Source of the DNA: Chrysomallon squamiferum
Lineage: Eukaryota; Mollusca; Gastropoda; Neomphalida; Peltospiridae
Length of the DNA stretch: 27,500 nucleotides
Direction: 5' to 3'
NCBI GenBank assembly: GCA_012295275.1
Contig: CM022665.1
Span: forward strand, 3,441,667 to 3,469,166
In this document: positions 10,047-27,241 of the stretch, one piece after another
How positions within the stretch are numbered: the first letter of the stretch is position 1
Layout: each line of letters starts with the position of its first letter
Translations under genes and position numbers: made by a program
Notes under the pieces: generated by a model
What the model was told of the DNA's origin: nothing
What the model saw: the letters and a program-made list of their open reading frames with translations, nothing else
The model's database searches: none

Positions 10047-10330
10047 TCAGTCAGATAAATAGCCATTTGGATTGTCTTTGTCATATTCTGACTCAGATGT
10101 ATAAGGAAATTTTCCTTGAATATTTCCTTCCTTGTTCTTTATTTGAACAAAAAAAAAGGTTATCTCCAGCAGATCAAAACTAGCATCCTTTAAAAAGGTA
10201 CCATTTTCCCAACAACAGAATGCCATTGCCATGTTTCAGATGATGTTGCAAGTGTATGCACTTGTCTAATATCATTTGACCAGACTAAGTAGTTTTCACT
10301 GAGGTGCTTCAGAAAACTAATTGTTATAAA
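10047..10330 (-). pseudogene. Coding-like remnant in two frames, unrecognised
   Basis: Two overlapping minus-strand readings look protein-like. The first (10330-10193, 46 codons, open at its start and ending TAA) includes NDIRQVHTLATSSETWQWHS. The second (from an ATG at 10232 to a TGA ending at 10047) ends in the acidic, polar GKFPYTSESEYDKDNPNGY region. They differ in frame and meet near 10193-10232, where an A/T run could mark a frameshift. Neither has recognisable domains. It may be a decayed gene or retrocopy, an exon of an unseen gene, or chance. It lies about 270 bases upstream of the plus-strand seven-transmembrane gene on the opposite strand. Confidence 0.25.
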
Positions 10331-10551
10331 TTAACAGGATATTAATTTTTTTAAATAGCTATCAAAAATTGGAATATGAAAACTAAAAACTATTTTCTCC
10401 CCATTCAGATATGTAAAAAAAAAAAAAAAAAAAAATTGTTTTTCTTTAAAAGAAAATCTGCAGAATATTTAAACCAATAATTTTTCCTTTCAGCAGTAAC
10501 CTTTCCATCGTTGGTATTTGTTTTTATTAATTTTGGTTTGTTTAAATTCAG

Positions 10552-10600
10552 GATTTGGTCTTCATGAAGCCTGTGTTAGCAGAGACTTGTTTGTGTGACA
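10552..10600 (+). other. 5' UTR part of the first coding exon
   Basis: A TTTAAATTCAG acceptor-like site ends at 10551, so the first coding exon probably begins at 10552 and is preceded by a non-coding exon I could not locate. The in-frame TAG at 10577-10579 fixes the start codon at 10601 or later. Confidence 0.4.
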
Positions 10601-13600
10601 ATGGTTCTGTCTGCTGCAATTAGCAACATCTCCAAAAACGCAACTGACATCATGGTGTTTGGTTGTATTGGCAGCTTTGAAACAGTGGCTTGTGTCAGGT
10701 AAAAATTAAAATAATATCATTTATTTTTACATAAATTAAAAAAAAAAAAAAAAAAAAATAATAGATATTTTAATCCATTGATATTTTAAGTCGAATGTCA
10801 CATACCATCCATGTGGAATATTTTACAAAGCAAAAGAGCTCACCACACATATTAAAGTCTTGCTTATTTTTCAGTGTATTTAAAATAATAGAAGGGTTTT
10901 TCTAATGTCCTGTCATGGATTAAGTTTCATTTCATATGCAGTCCTGCTTCTAAAGGAATGCAACTGCACATTTGTCAGATTTCATAACTTATTTTTATTT
11001 ACTGTTTGTCATGTTTTTATACAGAAATGCTGTGCTCTCCTTTCTGGCTGTGGTGACTGCACTGTTGTGTATAATAAAAGTTGTCAGACTACACATGCTA
11101 CATCATCAAGCCTACCATCAATACATCATCTTCTACTTCGCTTCACTGGAAAGTGTTATTGGGTTAGTGCATTGTTTTGCTATTTATTTAGTGTTAAGTA
11201 CTGAGATGAGTTGGACCAAAAGCTGGTGTTTGAGCACATTGTTCTGTTTCACATGAGATTAAAATATTTAACATAAACATATTCTGAAATGTGAACAAAA
11301 TTGCACATGGGTCATTGAGTAACTCTGTGTACAAATACCTAAATATTGTCCTTGAATTGCAGTTAAAAAATGCTGTGAATATTTCTTCCAACCCAGTACT
11401 TTATGAGAAATTTTGGTATCATATCGACATATGTTATTAATGAGATCAACAAAAACATTTAAAGATTTTTCTAATTTTGTTAAGTTAAAATATTTTTATT
11501 TTTTATTTCATTTTATTATTCAATATTTTATTTTTTATCTCTTTTATTTTATGTTTTTGTAATGTGCATGAAATTACAGAAAAGATAAGGTTTCTATTAC
11601 TAACTGAATACAGTGTGTGTGTTTGTGTGCGTTTTCTTGGTCAAAGGGAGATAATTGAAAGGTAAGTAACAAAATGTAAGACTTCAGTGTAAAAACAGAG
11701 ACTTACAAGATATGTTTTGTTGTCATTTTTTAATGCTACACATATAAAGTCAAATCATTGCTTGTTGTAACTGTACAAAATAACTGAGCGTTTTGAAAAC
11801 AGTAATAAAACATTATTTTCAATAAACTAGATTGGGCAAGAGAAACTTTCCCAAATTTCTATATTTTATAGTCAATTTTGCATTATTTTTTAAATCATTA
11901 AGCAATTATTCAGTCATAAAAAACTTTAAAATTGTTATTATTTCAGATGACTGCATATTTAATTGTTATAAATTATTTGGCACTAATTAATAATAGTGTC
12001 ATACAATCTCACAAAAATTATTATTTAAGATCACTGTGCGTTTAATTATTATAAACTTTTTCTCACTAATGTACAACACTGTTCTAAACCTGATGATGTT
12101 GTAATTGCAGTGGTGTACACTGGGTGCTGGGCAGCATTTCCCAGCTAGACTTTGTCCTGCAATGGCTGAAGCTTGTCCAGTTTCTTGTCATGTGCCACTA
12201 CTACTGGACACTGGCCACCCGAGCTTTACGAAGAGAACGTTTTGCAAAGAGGTAAAAATAATTCAAAAGAAATTTCATATGTAAGTTCATATTTCAGTAA
12301 GGTGACCTGAGAATATGTAAATAATTCACCTACTGTAAACCATACATAGGTAAATATTGCTGATCATGCACACATAAAACATAATAATTTTTCAACAACA
12401 GTGACAAATTGATCGATTCAGCTTTCCACAGATCAATATTACATATCTCAGTGCCATGGTTTGCTGTTGTTCAGTTAGTTAATACACATGATTCATTCAT
12501 TCAGCAGCTAATAACACTAACCAATACAAAATGTATATTTAACTTACTTTTATGTTTTTTGATGTAACAGAAGACTGAAATGTCACTGAAACACTTATTT
12601 TTAAAATGTTAATATTATGACATTTAATTCTTTAGCTTTAAGTTTAACAGTTTGTGAAAAATAAGAAACAAGTAATAAAACTGTTATGTTACAGGTTTCT
12701 GATGCCATTCTTACTGCTCGTGTGTGCATATTTCACTGTTATAGCAACTCTGGGGATTATCAATGTGCAGTCTACTTGGGTGGAATGTTTGCGTGAGTAC
12801 ATGACTTTCAAACTGCTTTATTACATTCACATGACAATACAAAATAATGTAATTTGTAATACAATTTATTTTGATTTATTTATTTATTTATTTTTTTAAG
12901 ATAATAATAATAATAATAATAATGTATTTCAAAAGTCACTTTTGGAATAAAATATTTTTTGATATTTTATCAGTAAAGCTGTATTGAATTTTTAATTTAC
13001 ATCTTTATTTTTATTCTTAACTTCATAATTAAAATTTGCTAGTTTTTAATTATTCTGTTAACATGTATTTTAAAATTTATGTTAATGATTTTATACATTT
13101 TTTGAATCATAAACATGCAGTATGTTTCATTCTTTTTCTCTCTTTTTTTAAAGAGAAAAAAAAGAAGAAGAAATAATCACTATTTCCCTTAAAAAAATAA
13201 TATTGATATGGTGAGGAACTGTAAAAGAAAGAATAAACCATTTTTAACTTATTATTGTTAATGAATATGCTTTGTATTTGTCAGTTTTAGTTATCTGGGG
13301 CTGTTTGTTGTTTCCATTCTGAGATTTGATGTTTGTAATATTTTTTGCATCTGCTGCTTGTTTTACACAGAGCCATACTGGTTGGAGTTGTCTGCTGCTG
13401 AGTTTACAGTGGTGCAGCTGTTTGCTGTGGCAGGTTTCTACATAACACGAAGACTCAATGAAATCAGCACTTTGGACTCAGTTCGCTGGGCTCAGAAAAG
13501 AGATCTATGGTGGTAAGTGTATACATACTTATTTATTTCAACATTACAATTAGTACGCAGCACGTAAAGATAGGTAGATTAAAAAAAAAAAAAAAAATAA

Positions 13601-16365
13601 TAATAATAATTTAATTTGATTTTTATGTTACTTTTTATTTTTTTTATTTTTATTTTTTTTTAGAAAAAGTTTAACTCTGTGTCAAAACCAGATAGTTATT
13701 TTTATAAAGGGTATTCATTTTGGTTATTAATGATTTCAAGTAAAGTTATTAATGAAATGGTTGTTCTTGTTTGTTTGACTGTGTTTCAAACAATAACAGA
13801 CTGTTTATTTTGTGGGTTTTTTCAGTCTTTACTAGATACAAATATTTTAAAAATACACTACAAAGGCTATGACTGAAAAATAAAAGTATTCATATTTTGT
13901 ATGATATTGGGAAAAACAGGCTGAAATTGGAAATTGAAAAACACTACCAGCTCAGAATATGGTAGAGACTGTAGGCTTGTAGCAGTGTTTCAGTGAAACT
14001 TGGAGATTTGTAAACAAATGATTTTTACTGCAGATATAGATAATAAATTTAAAAAAAAAAAAAAAATGTTTTATTACTATGTGGTTTGAACCAAAATAAC
14101 ACCAGACAAACTTGGCTGTTTCATCACTAAGTAGCAGTGAATCAGTAGGACTGCTACTGTTGTGTTAGCAGATAATTTCAGTGCTTTTTAGTGCTGATTT
14201 ACAGACTAGAAAGGAGTTCATTTCAACAAAGTAACTTGTATCTTTGTTTTAATTTTGTTTTCCAGTATCATCATTGTGTTTGAGATTTCAGCCTTGGTGG
14301 GATTTCTCTATGACATCACTCTCATTATTGGTAAGTAACTGTCAGTAATGAAGAAATGTTTTATTTTAACTATTTGCTAGAGATATTTGTAATCTAATGT
14401 TATCATTAAAAAAATAATAATATAGCCTGCCTTGGTAATTCAATATATTTTATGTTATAATATTAAATTCTTAGTACATAACGCCATTTATGACAAGCAA
14501 ATTTTCAATGGTAGAATGGCATCATACTGCACTATAAAAGCATGATAAAGCAGTAAATACTGGTACTCAGAGAGATAAAGTAAACAAAGTCATTCTAAAT
14601 TATTTCTTAGACGATGGTCAAATAGATCTGCCACATGATTACATGTGAATGTCAAAAGTAGAAAGCTAAAAGGGTAGAATGTTACTGTGATTTAAATATC
14701 TTTTATTTTTTTTTTTTTTTTTCAGTTGGTGACGAAAATAAAGGCTGCAGTTCCATTTTCGTAAGCCAAATTTTAATAATTTATATATCTGTTTAAAATG
14801 AATTGATCAATAATGCAGATTGCAAAGTTATCTTAAAATTTAACCAGAATTTATGATGGTAGAGTGAATATAAAACACATAACCAGCAAATCATCAGCAG
14901 TATTTTGTACAAAGAAACATAAACAAATTTCTTGGTAGACTGAGTTTATGGTAACTCTACCTGGTTTTAAACACTTAAGGTATACCTAACATACCCATTA
15001 GATAGATGTGTATTGCAGTCTGATGGTAAAAAGTGTATCTACAGTACCCAGGCAAGACATATGATGAAAATATACTGTTGTTAATGAAGTAATTACAACT
15101 AGGCAGTTACTACATGTACTCAAGAGATTAACAGATTTTTATTTTTAAAAACAAAATTTGTGAAATATATTAGTTATAGAAAGCATGAAGATTTTAACTA
15201 AAGTGAATATTGTTGAAATATTTTTAAAAATGTTTTCTTTTCTAGCTGTACACCCAAGAACTCTACTCTCCCATCTTTGTTGTCTTTACGGTAAATACTG
15301 TATATTTGTCAAAAGTGTTATATTATATGGAAGTATACATATGAGAGAGAGAGAGAGTAATGTGTTTCATCATTGGTTGTAAGATTTTTTTTGTAGACTA
15401 AAAATACATATTTTTTTAAAATGAATGAAAAGCTAATAGTATGATATATTCTAAGAATTGTTGTTAACAAAAAACAAAAACAACAACAAGAAACACATCC
15501 ATTTGGAACTATCATTTATAGAATAAATTAATTAAAAAAAAAAAAACTTTGTAGTATCAATACCTTATGTTGTTGGTGTTGTGGTCTTTATTATTATTAT
15601 TATTATTGTTATTGTTATTGTTATTGTTATTGTTATTGTTACTGTTATTATTATAACAGGTGATCAAGCTGCTTGTTCCTATCTGGGTGATGTTGTTTGT
15701 GTTTCAACCCTCACCACCAGCTGCTGACCAAGAAGATCTTCTTCCTGCGTTCAGTGATGATGGGGTGAGTTGTGGGTAATTCATTTTTTGGGGGATCTCT
15801 GACCAGTTTTAAATCATATGCTCAACACTTCATACAATAGCTGGCACATTTATCCTAATAATAATCATCTTCAACATAGCTATGGGAAACACTGGTTGGT
15901 TATAAAACTGAGACATAAGTAACTTCTTTGTTAACCATGATAGGTGGGGAAACCATGATATGAAGTATATATATATACTTCTTGGTTTGATAGAAAAACC
16001 AGGATATGGAGTATATATATATACATATTTTATACTTCTTGTTTAGTCATGATAAATTTTGTTTGTTAAATAAACCTTGATGTGTGAAGAATTTTCTATA
16101 ATTAATCCAGATTACTTTATCTTGTCAGACCTACACCTCTGTATTCAGTGACGATCAGCACTATCGCCAGTTATACCACCCCTCAGAGGACTACCGCAGC
16201 ACTGATGACAACAGCCCCTCCCCCACTGCTGCCCTTCAGACACCAAGCAATACAACCCTGGCTCGACACAACACAAATCTCGATCCAATCAAAGAAGAAT
16301 CTCTTGAGAAGTCTTCAGTGTCTACCAACCAATCAGTGGAATCCAAGACCAAGTTCTATATTTAG
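10601..16365 (+). CDS. Seven-transmembrane protein of unassigned family, complete, ten exons
   Basis: Coding exons: 10601-10698, 11025-11162, 12111-12251, 12695-12792, 13371-13512, 14266-14330, 14726-14760, 15246-15290, 15660-15764, 16129-16365. Every junction is GT...AG and phases match, giving 367 residues ending in TAG. The ATG has A at -3 and G at +4, and an in-frame TAG lies 24 bases upstream. N-glycosylation sequons are at Asn9 and Asn13. Hydrophobic segments lie near residues 36-53, 66-86, 93-113, 127-148, 166-184, 206-228 and 245-269. The loops after segments 1, 3 and 5 are basic (RALRRERFAKR after 3), which puts the N terminus outside and the 98-residue tail inside. There is no DRY or NPxxY motif, so it is not a class A receptor. 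Helix-end and loop pattern loosely recall GPR137 / plant TOM1-type proteins; this is an impression, not a match. The tail carries DQEDLL (277-282), YTSV, YRQL and a terminal KFYI. Confidence 0.9.
15588..15656. repeat. TTA and TTATTG repeat abutting a splice acceptor
   Basis: TTA triplets followed by six or so TTATTG hexamers and a final ACTGTTATTATTATAACAG, whose AG (15658-15659) is the acceptor of the ninth coding exon of the seven-transmembrane gene. The repeat thus supplies the pyrimidine-rich side of that splice site. Confidence 0.88.
15951..16024. repeat. Duplicated TA-palindrome unit in an intron
   Basis: A 20-base perfect palindrome, GAAGTATATATATATACTTC (15962-15981), is preceded by AACCATGATAT and followed by TTGGTT, which extends the hairpin. 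A second, diverged copy starts 46 bases later (AACCAGGATATGGAG at 15997 onwards). An extra AACCATGATA lies at 15933-15942. All are within the last intron of the seven-transmembrane gene. Confidence 0.75.
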
Positions 16366-16789
16366 TAGCCAATCATAATTACTCATTTTGTTTTTAATTC
16401 TGCAATATTTAGTCTCATTTTTTTTTTTAAACTGAGATGGTTTTGTTTTTGTTTCTGTTTTTTTTTTTTTTTTTTGTATATTTGTGTTATGGATTACTCA
16501 GTGTCATATACAGTCTTATAGTTTTAACATTTAGATCAAATATCCTAGTGGTTTTTTTAAATTTATTTAATTGGGTTTTGATCCTTATATATAATCTCAA
16601 ATTTTATTACCTAATAGTTTTTACTGGCAAAAGTCATTAGTTCATTATTAGTCATACATATTAAGTTCAAGTATCAAAAAATGTTTTTAAAATTTGTGTT
16701 GGGAGGATATGATTTGTTCAGGATTACAGATAATCTCAGTTTTGTTGAGATAATTTCTGAGGTTAGCATCAAACCTGTTAGATGGTACA

Positions 16790-16795
16790 AATAAA
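16790..16795 (+). terminator. Candidate polyadenylation signal of the seven-transmembrane gene
   Basis: First AATAAA downstream of the stop codon (about 425 bases after it), followed within 30 bases by TG- and T-rich sequence. Other AATAAA motifs near 16884 and 17207 could serve instead, so the real 3' end may lie further right. Confidence 0.35.
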
Positions 16796-19700
16796 ACTAT
16801 TGCATTTTAACTGCTCTCTACTTTGATCAGAGAGTCAGTGCAAAAGGATAAAAAAAAATTATATATTTTATTTTATAAAACAAATAAAAATAATGATTTT
16901 AAAATAATGCAATCATGTTTAACACATTAATGAAATTTTCTTAAAAGTCATTATTTTCTTAAGAAGAATCAAAATGAAACAAAAACATCAAAAAGAAAAG
17001 ACATATCAAAATGTTTAAACTGTATAAATAATAATTTCTTGATATTGCTCATTTATCTTTTGTTTTTTGTAGTATCTGCTTTTGTTTATACTATTCTACT
17101 TCATTTCACTGCTATAAATAGCTTTCTTCATATTATGGTGCATGTGATCTATTTTATTAAACTAATATCATAGCAGTTGTGAATACTGAATGTTGCTGTT
17201 ATTAAGAAAATAAAAATGGCCCGAAAAAATGCCACAGAAATATAGCATCTGAACATTTGTCTTGTTACTAAGTGTACTTTCCAAAGGGGACTTGAATACA
17301 GTTTAATAATTAAACTTATATTTGTGTTAAAAATATATTGCTTTAGGGAGAAAAAACAAACAAAATTGGCTAAAATTTCTGTGACATTGTGATTTCCTCT
17401 GGGCAGTTTGCATGAATTTTGTAATTTGTACATTGCTTAATTTTATTCTGTATAATACCATCTTTTGGTTGTGTCTAATTAATGTTTTAAAATTTTATAT
17501 ATTTGGTTTCCAATTTGTTAATTTGCATTTGTCCAGCTTCATTTAAAAATTATAATGTAACTTCTTTAAAATTTAAAATATCTGATTTCAAATTTCATCT
17601 GTTCAGTTGTATTAAAAATAATAATCTAAATGTTTTTATTTACTTTTAAAAATCCAGTTTACTTGTAAAGGCATATTAAATGCTGAAGCTTGGTTTAAAT
17701 GCCACATATAATTTATTGTCTGTGACAATTTTTAATTTTATTTTATATTTAACATATCAGCATTAATTTTGTTAATCTCAACAAGCATATATTGAATACA
17801 TTTTTGTATCAAGATTTTTTTTTAATATTTCTCATTTTCATTTCTTACAACATTTCTGAGCATCATAATTTGGGTTTTTTTTTTTTTTTTCTTCTTCAGG
17901 ATTTTTTGCAATTTTGTTGTTGTAGGTCTTGTTTTAATAACGTATAGTGCTTGTTATTGTTTTAAGCATATTACTGTGTTACAGTTGTTGTGTTTTTGTG
18001 TGTTGTTGTCTTGTTGCTATGGTTACTGACTGTTGTGGTATATACCTGTCATGTTGTTAGAGTTATTGATTGTTACATTATTAATTTTACTGTCTTTTAT
18101 TATGTGCCATAACTTTTCCTTAGAATCTAGTCTTTACATTGTACATTGATAATATAATATTATCAATATTATTTTGTACATACACTAATTGGTGCATCTT
18201 CACGTGTGAATTTTATTAGTAAAAGATCATACTTTTAAAATGTTTATATACATAAACAAAGGTTATTTAAAATATTTATGATGAATATATAAAAAAGAAA
18301 ATATATCCTTGTGACATCGTTGGATTATTGTATTTGTGGTACAGTTTATTGTAACAATGCAGAAATGAATAAGACAATCACTTTAGCAGTTAAGTATTTT
18401 GTTTATACACCTCAAATACAAGAAACAAATTAAATATTGCTTGCAAATCTGCATAATGCAAGTACACTTTTTGTTTTTACCATCTCAACTGTTAAAAAAA
18501 AAAGTAAATAGCAACTGAAATATACAAAATTTATTTAAGCTGTTTGTTAAAGGCAAAATGAGTTTCTCCATTTGTGCTGTATGCTTACTTTAAACAGAAT
18601 ATTTATCTCTTTTTTTCTTCAGAGCAGTTTGCAAAATCAAAGATGATATTTATTGAATTATTATTGAATATTTAAGTCACTGTTAGTGAATTTTCTTTTA
18701 TTTAAATCTTATAAACGGTTTGATTTTTACCCATTGCTTTCTTTTGCATTGGCAACTTTTGAGTTTGTTGTTGTCTTATTTCATTTTATATAGTGCTGAC
18801 AAGATGAATCCAAAGTGTGATTACTGAAATATTTGTGTTGGTGCTTGCAGAAATCATGGATAAATTGCATAGCATATTTTGATGCTATGAAAATGTTTTT
18901 TCTTTTTTTTCTTTTTTTTTATTCTCCAGCTTAAAATCTACTTAATTTCAGTGCATTATGCAGTAACATGCAGCATTTTTCACTTTATTTACTGAAATTA
19001 GGATGGGAATATTTCTGCAAACTATTTAAAAGAATTGCATGTTTTTTTTAACTTTTGTGAGTCTTGCTGGTTATTTTGAATACTTGATAGTTACCATTAT
19101 TAAAATGTTGCTAAAATTTGAAGCTAATTTTCTACAAAGGGGGTGGTTGATTATGTAATGACACAAAGTTGCATATCTCAAAAATTAAATAAGAAAGTAA
19201 AATAATTGAAATAAAAAAAAATATATTTTTTATTTTTTTGCCTTTTTTGTTTTTCCTTCCTTTAGCTAAATAATAAAACTGTCCATTATCCATGATTTTC
19301 CTCAGCACCAACACATTAAATTTTATTGATTCAAGATTATACATCAGTCTGTTTTTTATTTGTTGTTGATTTGTAAATAATTTCCTCTCCCCAATGTTTT
19401 ATAATTAACTCTTGCATGTAATAATACAAACAAAATTTTATTATTTTTAATAAATTATTTTAGTTTTTATATTCTTTAAAACTGTTTCTGCCAGTGGCAT
19501 TTAATGTTTGCTTTCCCTTTTAGTTTATTTATTTTTGTTCTATTTTTATCATTTTTATTTTTTATTTTTTTTTATTTGAATGAATTACATCGAGTTTCAT
19601 TAGTCTAAAATACTATGAAACACACTCTCATGTTAACTCGAATATAAACTGACAATTCTTGTTACAAGAATAATGTTATGAATACATATTAGCTTTTTCC

Positions 19701-21971
19701 ATGTAAACTTTAAATTAAAAAAACAACAAGAATTATCTAAATAATCAGGTGTTTGTTTGCAGTTTATGCAAATAGTGTAGCAATTCATGATGCTGTAGTA
19801 ATATTTTAGCCCTTTATGGGTTACACTGTATATTCTGCTATTATTTATAGCAGTAATATTTTAACATCAATGATGTTTCTGTACTGTATTTATAATACTT
19901 GTAAGTTGATCCACAATTCCACATTAATTTTATTTTTTTTTTTTTTTTTTATTAACAAATTATCTGCATAGAAACATTGAATAAAAATAAATGTTACTTA
20001 CATTTTCCTGTTAAATTACATTGTTCCATTAAAATTTTATTAAGCTGTTTTTGTCAAGTGTAAAATGATTTTTAAATGTTGAGTACATAATTAATATGTA
20101 TATTAGTATATATGAATGCTTAGTAGTTGAATTTTTTCACACTATTAAAACATCATGTTACTAACATTGATGTAAGAATGTAAAGAACTATAAATTGTTG
20201 TCTTTCAAGTTGTATAAAGTTTTGTTACCAGAACAGAGGCATATTTTTAAGAATTTTATTTACATTCACCTTTCTTTTTCTTTTCTTTTCTTTTTTGTAT
20301 GAAATTTATATTTACGAAGCTGCGCTGAGATAATGCACATTTAATTTCAAGAATTTGTTTTTTATTTTGCATTCTGAAGCAGTACTGAGATAAATTGAAC
20401 AGTTAAAATAAATTATGATTTTAATGAAACATACTCCACCAATATCCTTTGTGTTGTTGAAAACCAAAAATGGTAGCAATATATTGCAAGTTCATGATGC
20501 AAGTTATGTCACTCATTGATACATGCACATATATAATTTATTTATTATTATTTTTTTTATTTTTACTTTTTTTTTTTAAATAGCATTCCTGAAATTTTAG
20601 ATGCAGTTTGCTTGTTTTTAACAAATATTTCTGGTTTGAATGTTGTATTTAATTTCAAAAGTTACAAGAAAATTCAAGACCACATTTATTGTTATATCTT
20701 AACATAATACAGGCTTATATTATATATAAAGTTCTGGGATATTTTATTGAGTGAGCATATTATATCATAGATAAATTGTGCAAGATTCTGAGATGTAAAT
20801 ATAATTTTAAATCTTAATTTGGTTTGAAAATGTTTTGTGGAGATTTTGTTAGTTTTTTTAGTTTAAAACAGAAAGAAAAAAAAATAAAATAAATAAGGCC
20901 TTACTAATATTACAGAAGTATTCACTTGACAATTGTCAATTTATTTAAATAAATTTATTACTTAATGTACATTATCCTGTTTTTTTGGTTGAATATTTCA
21001 AAAATCTACTAAATGCTTATAAATATTTATATTTCATCATTAGAACCAGAATATTAAGATGTAATGAGTTTTCATATTATACTTGTTAGTTTTGAAATCT
21101 GAATTTAAATTTTTTTTTTTTTTTTTTTTTTAATATATATGGTAAGTTTAATATCAACTTTTAATCTTCAAATTTTTAAATTAATCTCTTTTAATGTTTG
21201 AACTAATTAGTATCACATCAGCATGTTTTTTCAAACAATTGTTGTTTAAATATGTAGGAACTAAAACATGCATAGATTGAAAGCATGATTTTTATTCTTT
21301 TTTCCTTCTTTCCCCAATACATTTTGACTATTTTAAGCTGTTGTGTAAATTGTAACTTTGTGCTTTCAAATTTAAATGTTATTATTAGTATTAATAATCT
21401 TTAACATAAGTTATTTGTGTCTGTGCATTTAGCTGTCTTATGGCAATATCCTTACATATTTTTTGTACAATATTGTTATTTCTGGTTTTTAATGTCAGTT
21501 AAAAAGATTTTCCACATGTTACTCTTTTTATGTTTATCAGTTTTTGAAATATTTTACTTCATAAATCATAGCAGCAAATTCTTTCAAGTCCAAATTAAAT
21601 TTTAATTTTAAATGTTTGGTCTGTTTTAATTCTAAAACATTTTAATAGTTATTTCTTATGATTTTATCATGAAAAAAAAAAAAAAAAAACAACTCAGGCC
21701 ACAATATGTTTCTCATTGAACTTGGGTGAATACCAGTTTGTTAACAAAGGACTAGCCATTTCTGAATCTTATTTTACAACATGAGATTGTATATCAACAA
21801 ATATTTGGTCAGGTGAAATAAAAATTTTAGTTTATTCTATAAAACAGAATTTGTAATACAATATACAATATTGTTTGTTGAACATTATATATGTATATTA
21901 TTATTATAACACTGTATTGTTTTCAGATAGATTAAAGAGTTTAAAAATAGTTTCTGAAATGTTTTTAGCTT

Positions 21972-21977
21972 TTTATT
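21972..21977 (-). terminator. Candidate polyadenylation signal of the SPT3 gene
   Basis: AATAAA on the minus strand, about 380 bases beyond the inferred SPT3 stop codon at 22356-22358. Another copy lies at 21831-21836. Confidence 0.28.
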
Positions 21978-22355
21978 ATTTTTATCAATATGAAAATACC
22001 AACATCAGATAAAAAAAAAATTATTTGATGGCATGATATGACTGAAATTAACTTTTACGTAACTGTACATTGCATTTAGCTTATTGTGGGTATTTCAAAT
22101 CCATGTGCAAAAAAGCCTCAGCAACAATTATTTCTTCACATGACTGGGTTTGTCATTCAAAAATCAATTTTGAGCATAAAATACAAATTTTTTTTTTTTT
22201 TTTTTTTTATCTACTCAAAAATCTTTCTAAAACAATTCACAGAGACACTACAATGCCACAAGGATCTCCTTTCACTGAAAGATTTGTATATCACTGCTGA
22301 AGACCAGCTTCTCACACACATTTGTGTTGTAAATACTCCACTGAACATTCAACCA

Positions 22356-27169
<4,814 letters not shown>

Positions 27170-27218
27170 CTGTAATATATTACAACAAACTTTAATTTAA
27201 ACACTACATACATATTCA

Positions 27219-27241
27219 TATATATATATATATATATATAT
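27219..27241. repeat. (TA)n array
   Basis: Short TA repeat in the intron upstream of the first visible SUPT3H exon, followed by TG/GTGT-rich sequence (27267-27280). Confidence 0.9.

Larger units (their letters stand above)
16366..22355. other. AT-rich convergent 3' region between the two gene models
   Basis: Almost 6 kb with no exon-like segment on either strand. It contains T runs (14-22 bases near 17875, 19927, 21109), A runs (21672) and many short AT motifs. Part must be 3' UTR of the plus-strand seven-transmembrane gene, and the last few hundred bases 3' UTR of the minus-strand SPT3 gene. Candidate Pumilio-type TGTAAATA elements occur near 19374 and 20794, but whether they are transcribed is unknown. 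The plus-strand open frames at 22070-22499 overlap the inferred SPT3 terminal exon in antisense and look like chance. Confidence 0.6.

Noticed and set aside
10905-11256. Plus-strand open frames around the second exon of the seven-transmembrane gene
   Set aside because: They read through intron sequence; only 11025-11162 in the frame giving NAVLSFLAVV joins correctly to neighbouring exons.
10601-16365. Class A (rhodopsin-like) G-protein-coupled receptor
   Set aside because: Seven membrane segments and topology fit, but the DRY motif after helix 3 and NPxxY in helix 7 are missing.
16148-16378. 76-codon open frame overlapping the last exon of the seven-transmembrane gene
   Set aside because: Wrong frame; the exon is used in the frame that continues from 15764 and ends at 16365.
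17149-21605. Scattered open frames of 60-95 codons in the convergent region
   Set aside because: Phe/Leu/Ile/Lys-rich composition expected from AT-rich DNA, no splice sites or domains.
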